The notes under the pieces were generated by a model. That model saw only the letters and a program-made list of their open reading frames with translations. It did no database searches and was not told where the DNA came from. Source: Paractinoplanes aksuensis (GTDB lineage Bacteria > Actinomycetota > Actinomycetes > Mycobacteriales > Micromonosporaceae). Taken from it: a stretch of 64,000 nucleotides of DNA. The stretch covers positions 1-64,000 of the forward strand of contig NZ_JAMYJR010000056.1 in assembly GCF_024137025.1 (NCBI RefSeq). The letters run 5' to 3'. Shown here one piece after another: positions 35,111 through 41,600 of the stretch (positions within the stretch are counted from its first letter, which is position 1; each line of letters starts with the position of its first letter). The translations under genes and the position numbers were made by a program.

Positions 35111-36028
35111 TCACCGATGCAGCCACTCGACCAGGTCGGGTGGAGCGAGCCGGGCGATCTCGGAGTGGTACCAGGCCAACTCGTCGTCGGCGAGAACCTC
35201 GCGAGCGGCGCCCGAGGTTCCCCGGCGGAAGAACAGGCCGGTGTCGGCCCTGATCCCGGGTGGGGGCGGAACCAGCACGTCGTCGCGGGCCCGCATGCTC
35301 TCGAACGTCGCCGCCGCGGCCAGGGTGGGCCAGGACGGCTCGGCGACGGCGATCCCGAGCTCGTCCGCGAGCCGGCGCATCTGCCCCTCCAGGTCGGCCC
35401 GCAGGTCGTCGTAGTGGACCAGCACCACGTTCGGCTCGGCCCGCCGGGACCAGGCTTCGGCCAGGTGCTCCATGGTGGCCGGGAGCGAGTTCGGGGACCG
35501 AGCTGAGCTGCGGCCGGCCCCGATCCAGTCGAGGACGGCCCGGTGCACCTCGTGACGCGACACGGCCGGCGGCCGGGGCCCCCGACGCGGTGGCGGCCCC
35601 GTGTGCTGCTGGAGCAACGGCGAACCAGACGGTGAGGGTTCGACGAGCGATGGCGGTCCGAACGGCGGAGGCCCGCCCACCAGCGGCGGCCCGAGCGGCA
35701 GAGGCCCGCCCACCAGGGGCGGCCCGGGCGGCGGAGACCCACCCACCAGGGGCGGCCCGGGCGGCGGAGGCCCGATCATCCGGTCCTGGTGGTACATCGA
35801 GATGAACGCGTCGACCGGGTGCCGGGCCGTCACGACGTACGTGACCCGGGCGTCGAACGGGATGGCGGCCAGCGGCGCATGCGTCTTGATGAAGCGCCGA
35901 TGCTGCTGCCGGGCCAACTGGGTGTCGACATGCGACGGCGGCACGTCCGGGGTGTCCAGCCACGGCGACAGGTGCCACAACGGGGCCGGAAGATCAGGTG
36001 TTTGGAAGATCAGTAATGCGCAGATCAT
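35111..36028 (-). pseudogene. 5'-truncated sulfotransferase
   Basis: An open frame (305 codons from ATG 36028) of the PAPS-dependent sulfotransferase family, missing the N-terminal PAPS-binding loop (the SGTTW motif), which in homologues lies just before the ICALLIFQTPDLPAPLWHL segment with which this frame begins. Present are RRFIKTHAPL, the 3'-phosphate-binding VVTARHPVDAFISMYHQ, VLVHYDDLRAD and the C-terminal GTSGAAREVLADDELAW. Codons upstream of 36028 (to 36082) are antisense to the neighbouring PKS and do not look like this family. A Pro/Gly-rich repeat insertion lies at ~90-130. Without the P-loop it should be inactive. It faces an equally truncated type III PKS. Confidence 0.72.
35672..35770. 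repeat. 33-bp tandem repeat inside the sulfotransferase frame
   Basis: Three head-to-tail 33-base units (35672-35704, 35705-35737, 35738-35770), nearly identical, plus a diverged partial copy before them. They encode an 11-residue GPPLVGG-type Pro/Gly-rich repeat placed directly after the 3'-phosphate-binding motif, where family members have no such insertion. Confidence 0.9.
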
Positions 36029-36691
36029 TGCAACGCCGGGATCAACGGGCTGAATCCGCTCGTCCAATGGGTGCGGACGCATCCGGACGGAGTGGCGCTA
36101 CTGGTCTGTTGTGAGATCAATTCCGCGATGTACGTAGTGGACCAGACACCGCGCACCGGCATCGTCAACAGTCTGTTCGGCGACGGCGCGGCCGCGGTCG
36201 TGCTGACCGGCCGGGCGAGGCCCACGGCCCGTACGCCAAGCGTGGTCGACTTCGAGAGTTTCTGCCTGCCCGAGCACTGGGCGGCCATGCGTTTCGACTG
36301 GAACGCCGACGCCGGGAAGTGGAGCTTCTACGTCGACCGCGACATCCCGTACGTGATCGGCGGCAACATCCGCGAGCCGGTCGAGACGCTGCTCAAGCGG
36401 AACGGGCTCGACCTCCCGGAGGTCCGGCACTGGATCGTGCACACCGGCGGCGGTCTGGTCATCGACGCCGTCCGGCGCGGACTCGATCTGTCCGACCACG
36501 ACCTCCGGCACACGCGCTCCGTTCTGCGCGACCACGGAAACATCTCGAGCGGCAGCTTCCTGGTCAGCCTGCAGCGCCTGCTGGCCGAGGGCAGCGTCGC
36601 CGAGGGCGACCGGGGCGTGATGGTGACCATGGGCCCGGGCGCCCAGATAGAGACCGCGCTGCTCGAGTTCGGAAAGCCGGGCAAATCCTGA
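36017..36691 (+). pseudogene. 5'-truncated type III polyketide synthase (DpgA/chalcone synthase-like)
   Basis: The C-terminal ~220 residues of a type III PKS. The frame is open from 36017; homology starts at the codon 36029, reading CNAGINGLNP, where this Cys aligns with the family's catalytic Cys. The His (HWIVHTGGG) and Asn (HGNISSGSF) of the triad and SLFGDGAAAVVL are intact. The N-terminal half of the thiolase fold (~150-170 residues) is absent, and an in-frame TAA lies at 36014. The nearest start is GTG 36071, downstream of the catalytic Cys. The fragment is followed after 15 nt by the b5-desaturase gene and had probably been in its operon. DpgA-like assignment is by recall of motifs only. 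Confidence 0.75.
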
Positions 36692-36706
36692 GGACAAGGA
36701 GCGGAC

Positions 36707-38254
36707 ATGTCGGATCGGAGTTCACCCTTCACAGGCACCGTTCTGCCCCGGGGCCGTCCGTTCTGGATCGTCGACGGCCGCGCCTACGACTTCACCGAAT
36801 GGATGAAGCTGCACCCCGGTGGCGCGATGTGGTTCCGCCAGACCGAAGGCCGGGACATCAGCGCGCTGCTGCACACATACCACCGGGAACCGGCCCGCCT
36901 ACAGAAGTTCCTGGCGAGATACGAAATCGAGGAGCTCATCGGAAAGACCGTGCTCCCCAAGGTGATTGTTCCCCCGCGGGCCAGTGAGACGCCGGCCGAT
37001 CCGCCGCCGGTCACCGAGGGCGATCTGCTCCCGAAGCTGGGCATTCCCCCTTTCCTGCTCGCGCCGGATTTCGACGCGCGCACCGATCTGCCGAAGCTCG
37101 ACCACCGCGACCAGGAAAGTCTGCTCGCCGACATCCGCACCCGGCTGCACACCACATTTTCGACGAAGGATCTGAAACGGTACGACCGCGCTTTCGACAT
37201 CGTGACTCTGATCATCGGTGCCGTGCACGTGGCCGCGCTGGTGCTCCTGATCGCCGGCCCGCTGCCCGCCTGGGCCTTCGTCGCCGTCATGGTCGTGACC
37301 CGGACCTCGCTGGCCGGTTCCGGTCACTATCACCTGCACCGGAAATGGAAGGACCAGCGCCGCTGGACCATGCCGATCGGCAAGGCGCTGTTCGACATCA
37401 ACTACGTCGGCACGAGCCTCATCGGATCCGACGGGCACGTACTGCTGCACCATCCCTATCTGGGTTCCGGGGCCGACGTCAAGAAGACCTTCTTCGACAG
37501 CATGCTGCGTCTGCACCCGGCGCTGCGCGTTCCGGGATACACGCTGCACAAACTGGGCATCGCCCTGACCGGTCTGCCGTTCCGCGCCCGCGAGATCGCC
37601 AAGTTCGAGCGCCCCCGGCGCGCCGAGTCCGGCGTGGCCGACGCCATCCGCACCGACTTCTGGTTCATCCGCGCCTGGATCCTGGTCGAATTCATCGCCT
37701 GCCTGGTGACCGGCCACATCGTGGCCTGGCTGGTGCAGTTCGTCATCACGCTCTGGTTCAACACGTTCCTGGTGGTCGCGAGCCACGACTTCGAGGAATC
37801 GGAGGAGGACGAACTCGCGGCGATCCCCGAGCCGCTCCGTCAGGACTGGGCGGCGCAGCAGATCGTCCTCAGCTACGACCTCACCGTCGTCGGCAACCGC
37901 TGGATCGACCTGTTTCTCAGCGCCGGCCTCAGCCCCCACCGCGTCCACCACGTCCTGCCGTGGCAGGGCTCCGGATTCGCCAACCTCGCCAGCGAACGGA
38001 CCGTCCGCCATGTCTGCACCCAGGCCGGCATCGCCTGGGAACGCCCGCGCAACCTGCTGCTCGACCGCTTCCCGGCCGTGATGAAGCACTACCTGCTGTG
38101 CCCCGCGCAGGCCGCTCCCCCGCCCCTGCCACCCCCGGGCGCGCCCGCTCCGCCGCCGGCCCCACCGCCACCGCCGTCCGGCTCGAAGGCCCGGCACCAG
38201 GTCGGCACCCTGGTCCGTTACGCCGCCGACGGCTGGCGCGGAGTCGGAGTCTGA
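36707..38254 (+). CDS. Cytochrome b5 / membrane fatty-acid desaturase fusion
   Basis: A 515-aa fusion. Residues ~10-75 form a cytochrome b5-like domain with the haem-ligand motif HPGG (36-39) and candidate second ligand His56 or His59. Residues ~150-450 are a membrane desaturase/hydroxylase with paired hydrophobic segments and His boxes GHYHLHR, LLHHPY and HRVHHVLPW, which bind a di-iron centre. A Pro-rich tail follows (~460-500). Such self-sufficient desaturases act on acyl chains; here the substrate might be the acyl or polyketide product of the neighbouring type III PKS. ATG 36707 has AAGGAG 7 nt upstream. The promoter and 5' end of its presumed operon appear deleted, so expression is uncertain. 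Confidence 0.83.
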   Translation: MSDRSSPFTGTVLPRGRPFWIVDGRAYDFTEWMKLHPGGAMWFRQTEGRDISALLHTYHREPARLQKFLARYEIEELIGKTVLPKVIVPPRASETPADPPPVTEGDLLPKLGIPPFLLAPDFDARTDLPKLDHRDQESLLADIRTRLHTTFSTKDLKRYDRAFDIVTLIIGAVHVAALVLLIAGPLPAWAFVAVMVVTRTSLAGSGHYHLHRKWKDQRRWTMPIGKALFDINYVGTSLIGSDGHVLLHHPYLGSGADVKKTFFDSMLRLHPALRVPGYTLHKLGIALTGLPFRAREIAKFERPRRAESGVADAIRTDFWFIRAWILVEFIACLVTGHIVAWLVQFVITLWFNTFLVVASHDFEESEEDELAAIPEPLRQDWAAQQIVLSYDLTVVGNRWIDLFLSAGLSPHRVHHVLPWQGSGFANLASERTVRHVCTQAGIAWERPRNLLLDRFPAVMKHYLLCPAQAAPPPLPPPGAPAPPPAPPPPPSGSKARHQVGTLVRYAADGWRGVGV

Positions 38255-38263
38255 AACGGGCCC

Positions 38264-38839
38264 TCAAGGCCAGAGCGGCACGGCCCGCTCGGCCGCGTCC
38301 AGGATCGGCCCGGCGTCCATGTCGATCCGGGTCTCGGCGATGCCGTACGCCGGCCACTCGCAGACGAACGTCACCGGGCCCGGCGGCGGTAGCGGCCACA
38401 CCCAGAAGCCCATGTCGTACCGCCGTCCACCCCCGCCGCCGCCGTTCTGCAGCAGCAGCGGCGCTGCTGGTTCGGCATCCGGGGGCAGCGCCGGGAATCC
38501 GAGGTTCGTGGCCACCCCGCCGTCCGCGAACTGCACGCCCACCCGGAAGAACTCGTCGGACACCGGCTCCTCGAAGAGCTCGCGGTGGAACCCCAGCCGG
38601 AAGACCCGCCCCCGCCGGTCCTCCTGGCGCAGCACAGCCGTGATCGAGAAGGTGAATCCGTTCGGGTACGCGGTGACCCGGCTCAACCCGACGGCCGCCT
38701 CACCGCCCCGGGCCAGCACAACTTCGACCGGCACGGCGGCCCCCAGCACCGTCTCGGGCTTGGCCCACGACGGCGGCGGCTGCTCCTCCGGCTCCGGTTC
38801 GTCGCGCTCCGGCGGCGGGAACTGCTCGAAGAATTTCAT
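38264..38839 (-). CDS. Hypothetical protein, Pro-rich N terminus
   Basis: A 191-aa soluble protein I do not recognise by family name, though the organisation looks like a conserved actinobacterial hypothetical. The first ~25 residues are acidic and Pro-rich (PPPERDEPEPEEQPPP); the remainder is beta-rich with a conserved-looking run TAYPNGFTFSITAVLR and, later, MGFWVWPLPPPGPVTFVCEW, suggestive of an immunoglobulin-like fold. A poly-Gly stretch lies near residue 134. There is no signal peptide. It is convergent with the desaturase, with 9 nt between stops, and divergent from the small membrane protein gene. Confidence 0.7.
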   Translation of the reverse strand: MKFFEQFPPPERDEPEPEEQPPPSWAKPETVLGAAVPVEVVLARGGEAAVGLSRVTAYPNGFTFSITAVLRQEDRRGRVFRLGFHRELFEEPVSDEFFRVGVQFADGGVATNLGFPALPPDAEPAAPLLLQNGGGGGGRRYDMGFWVWPLPPPGPVTFVCEWPAYGIAETRIDMDAGPILDAAERAVPLWP

Positions 38840-38922
38840 GCCATCTCTATACCCCAGGGCATAGGCCGATCTCCGGCTCGCGCCGGATCCGGGGGGCGCC
38901 GGCCGCTGACAGGATTTGCGGC

Positions 38923-39177
38923 ATGAAGAACAGCCTCTGGCTCCGCCGCATCGTCCTCGGCCTGGCCTGCCTGCCGCTCGCCACCATCAGCGTCCTGCAC
39001 ACGATGGGCCGCACCGACGACTTCGGGATCCTCGGCGAGTGGTACGTGATGCTCCCGCTGGCCGCAGCCGGGTTCCTGGCCTGGACCTTGATCGAGAAGG
39101 CGTGGATTCGGGTCGACGAGGCCTCGGCCGAGGTGGCAGCATCCCCTGGTGCGACCGCTGCGGATCATCAAGGGTGA
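38923..39177 (+). CDS. Small membrane protein (84 aa)
   Basis: An 84-residue protein with two hydrophobic segments (IVLGLACLPLATISVL at ~10-25 and VMLPLAAAGFLAWTLI at ~43-58) and a hydrophilic Ala-rich tail. The function is unknown. ATG 38923 is preceded by AGGA at a suitable distance. Its last 29 nt overlap the GTG start of the macro-domain gene in another frame, so the two are likely co-translated. Confidence 0.65.
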   Translation: MKNSLWLRRIVLGLACLPLATISVLHTMGRTDDFGILGEWYVMLPLAAAGFLAWTLIEKAWIRVDEASAEVAASPGATAADHQG

Positions 39178-39625
39178 CGCGACCAGCCCCCAGGCCAAGG
39201 GCCCGAAGCTGATCGCACACGTCGGCAACGACATCGGCGGCTGGGGCAAGGGTTTCGTCCTGGCCGTGTCGCGCCGCTGGCCGGAACCCGAGCGGGCCTA
39301 CCGCCAGTGGCACCGCGCCCGGGCCGGCAACGACTTCGGGCTCGGCGCCACCCAACTGGTCCAGGTGCGTCCGGATGTCTGGGTCGCCAACATGGTGGCT
39401 CAGCGCGGCACCCGCACCGGCAGCAACGGCCCACCCATCCGGTACGACGCGGTCGAGCGCTGCCTGGCCACGCTGGCCCGGCACGCCGGCGACCTCAACG
39501 CCTCGGTCCACCTGCCGCGCATCGGCTGCGGTCTGGCCGGCGGCCGCTGGGAGCGCATCGAGCCGCTGGTCGTCGCCGCCCTCTGCGCCCGCGACATCGA
39601 CACCACGGTCTACGACTACGACTGA
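39149..39625 (+). CDS. Macro-domain protein (ADP-ribose-binding)
   Basis: A 158-aa single macro domain that binds or hydrolyses ADP-ribose derivatives. Recognisable are the N-terminal IIKGDATSP, LIAHVGNDIGGWGKGFVLAV (adenine/ribose-contacting loop) and the second loop LPRIGCGLAGGRWERIEPL with the phosphate-binding GCGLAGG. Members include ADP-ribose-1''-phosphate phosphatases and de-ADP-ribosylases; the variant motif LIAHVGND is shared with the Appr-1''-pase-like group. GTG 39149 begins the family-like N terminus and overlaps the upstream gene by 29 nt. The stop overlaps the convergent NTF2-like gene by 10 nt. Confidence 0.82.
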   Translation: MRPLRIIKGDATSPQAKGPKLIAHVGNDIGGWGKGFVLAVSRRWPEPERAYRQWHRARAGNDFGLGATQLVQVRPDVWVANMVAQRGTRTGSNGPPIRYDAVERCLATLARHAGDLNASVHLPRIGCGLAGGRWERIEPLVVAALCARDIDTTVYDYD

Positions 39626-40113
39626 GGCGCCGCCTTGGGCATGATCCGCCGTTCGCCGGTCTCGGCCATCGCGTGCAGTATGCCGCCGGCCAGCGGGATC
39701 AGGCGGGCCAGGCCCGGTTTCCCGTTGCGCCGGGCCAGTTCGGGGCCGAGCCGGTTCATCAACCGGGTCAGCGCGGGCAGCGGCCGGATGAACAGCGTGA
39801 TCTCGGTGATCAGCCCGTCCTCGCCCAGGCGCAGCCGCTGGGCCTCGTGCAGGCGGGTCCCGCCGACAGTCGCCTCGTAGAAGAGCGCCACCGTGCGCCC
39901 CTCAGCGATCTGGTCGGTGTAGACGATGCCGTCGATCTCGGCCAGAGCGACCTCGAGCAGCTCCCGTACCTGGTCGCGCCCGCGGAAGGTGAACTGGTCG
40001 GTGATCGGCGAGATCAACTCGATGCCGGGGCTCAGGGCGGCGACCGCGGCGGCCGCGTCACCCGTCTCACCGGCGGCCCGCCAGGCGGCAATGGCTTCGT
40101 ACGGCTCCGGCAT
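39616..40113 (-). CDS. NTF2/SnoaL-like protein
   Basis: A 165-aa protein with a single nuclear-transport-factor-2-like cone fold at residues ~1-110: EAIAAWRAAGETGDAAAAVAALSP, then FRGRDQVRELLEVAL and TVALFYEATVGGTRLHEAQ. The C-terminal ~50 residues (LTRLMNRLGPELARRNGKPG onward) are a helical extension common in actinobacterial homologues. The family includes small isomerases, cyclases and ligand binders; no catalytic residues can be named. It converges on the macro-domain gene with 10 nt overlap and is divergent from the PLP enzyme, with a 214-nt gap holding a promoter candidate for the latter. Confidence 0.75.
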   Translation of the reverse strand: MPEPYEAIAAWRAAGETGDAAAAVAALSPGIELISPITDQFTFRGRDQVRELLEVALAEIDGIVYTDQIAEGRTVALFYEATVGGTRLHEAQRLRLGEDGLITEITLFIRPLPALTRLMNRLGPELARRNGKPGLARLIPLAGGILHAMAETGERRIMPKAAPQS

Positions 40114-40272
40114 GACTACTCCTCGTCGACAGGCGGGCGGGCTCCACTGTAGGGAGCCTCGTCACATCCCGCCCACCGGGAAGACAGGAAATTCGCAGGT
40201 CCGCAGGTCGAGGACCGCCCGGCGACGGGTTTCCCGAGAGTGGCCGATCAGTCAGACGTTTTCGGTTGATCG

Positions 40273-40301
40273 TTGATCTGCTGGGGTAGGGGCCTGATGA
40301 T
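40273..40301 (+). promoter_or_regulatory. Promoter candidate for the PLP enzyme gene
   Basis: TTGATC (40273-40278), a 17-nt spacer and GATGAT (40296-40301) form a reasonable sigma-70-like promoter 26 nt before the GTG start. The sequence TTGATC is directly repeated 7 nt upstream (40266). The rest of the 40114-40327 gap shows nothing else that I can name. Confidence 0.35.
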
Positions 40302-40327
40302 CCTGTAACGCGAAAGAGGGGTACGAC

Positions 40328-41563
40328 GTGCCGGCCCAAACTCACGACATCGAGGACCTTCGGGTCAACAGCCGGATGTACGACGCCGTCATCGAGGAGA
40401 TCGACGGGCGCCGGATCCGGATCGGCCAGGACTGGCTGGTGGACTGGGCGTCCTGCAACTATCTGGGCTTCGACCTCGACGAAGAGGTCATCCAGGCGGT
40501 CGAGCCGCAACTGCGCCGCTGGGGCACCCATCCCAGCTGGTCGCGCATGCTCGGCAGCCCCAAGCTGTATCCGCAGCTCGAGGAGCGGCTGAGCGAGCTG
40601 CTCGGCGCCGAGGACGTGCTGCTGCTGCCGACCATCTCGCAGATCCACCTCGGCGTGATCCCGGCCCTGATCGGGAAGGGCACGCTCATCATGGAGAGCC
40701 GCGCCCACCGCACCATCTACGACGGCTGCGTGTTCGCCCGCGGCCAGGGCGCGACGATGAAACGTTTCCGCAGCGGCGACCTCGACGAACTGGAACGCCT
40801 GCTCGGCGAGGCCACGGAACGGCCGATCATGGTCTGCATGGACGGCGTCAACAGCATGACCGGCGACATCCCCGACCTGGCCCGATACGCCAAGCTGTGC
40901 CGCGAGCACGACGCTCTGCTCTACGTCGACGACGCGCACGGCATGGGGGTCATCGGCGAGCGCACCGCGGACGAGACCTCGCCCTACGGCATGCGGGGCA
41001 ACGCGATCGTCAAGCACGCGGGCGAGACCTACGACAACATCATCCTGGTCGGGGGCTTCAGCAAGGCGTACTCGTCGCTGCTGGCCTTCCTGGCCCTGCC
41101 GACCGCCGTCAAGAACCAGCTCAAGGTGGCCGCGCCGACCTATCTCTACTCGGGGCCATCGCCGGTGGCCTCGCTCGCCACCGTCATGGCCGGCCTCGAC
41201 GTGAACGAGAAGCGCGGCGACGAACTGCGGGGGCATCTCTACCGCCTGACCGAGAAACTGCTTTCCCACGTACGGGGAATGAACGTCCACACTTTGAACG
41301 TGCATGACACCCCGGTCGTCGAGATCCCGATCTCGCCCGAGCACGACCTGATCGCGGTGTCCGAGCGCCTGTGGGCGGCCGGCCAGTACGTCACGCTCGC
41401 CCCCTACCCGGGTGTCCCGCGCGACGAGATCGGCTTCCGCATCCAGCTCACCGCCGCCCATACCGAAGCTCACGTCGACACCTTGAACGCCGTACTCACC
41501 GACCTCGCCCGCGACGGCGCGCTACGTCCCGCCCTCCCCCAGCAACGCCGTCCCATCGCCTGA
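40328..41563 (+). CDS. PLP-dependent alpha-oxoamine synthase-type enzyme (AONS/KBL/SPT-like)
   Basis: A 411-aa fold-type I PLP enzyme that would condense an amino acid with an acyl thioester. Visible are SCNYLGFDLDEEVI, the cofactor Asp/His stretch YVDDAHGMGVIGE and the Schiff-base Lys in VGGFSKAYSS. Members make 8-amino-7-oxononanoate (BioF), 2-amino-3-ketobutyrate, 3-ketosphinganine or natural-product precursors. The segment around the Lys differs from the TLSKA(F/L)G of BioF/KBL, and no biotin genes are nearby, so a secondary-metabolic or lipid role is possible. The GTG start is preceded by GAGGGG. It is followed 37 nt later by the AfsR-like regulator on the same strand. Confidence 0.8.
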   Translation: MPAQTHDIEDLRVNSRMYDAVIEEIDGRRIRIGQDWLVDWASCNYLGFDLDEEVIQAVEPQLRRWGTHPSWSRMLGSPKLYPQLEERLSELLGAEDVLLLPTISQIHLGVIPALIGKGTLIMESRAHRTIYDGCVFARGQGATMKRFRSGDLDELERLLGEATERPIMVCMDGVNSMTGDIPDLARYAKLCREHDALLYVDDAHGMGVIGERTADETSPYGMRGNAIVKHAGETYDNIILVGGFSKAYSSLLAFLALPTAVKNQLKVAAPTYLYSGPSPVASLATVMAGLDVNEKRGDELRGHLYRLTEKLLSHVRGMNVHTLNVHDTPVVEIPISPEHDLIAVSERLWAAGQYVTLAPYPGVPRDEIGFRIQLTAAHTEAHVDTLNAVLTDLARDGALRPALPQQRRPIA

Positions 41564-41600
41564 CCCCCGGCGCGCCCGGGCATCGTGGCAAAATCTGCGC

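Noticed and set aside
35100..35113. Bidirectional terminator between GH6 and the sulfotransferase remnant
   Set aside because: TGAGG-GCGG-CCTCA gives only a 5-bp stem overlapping a stop codon, too weak to support.
35672..35770. CRISPR array
   Set aside because: The repeats here and at 57372 and 59117 are head-to-tail without unique spacers, and no cas genes are present.
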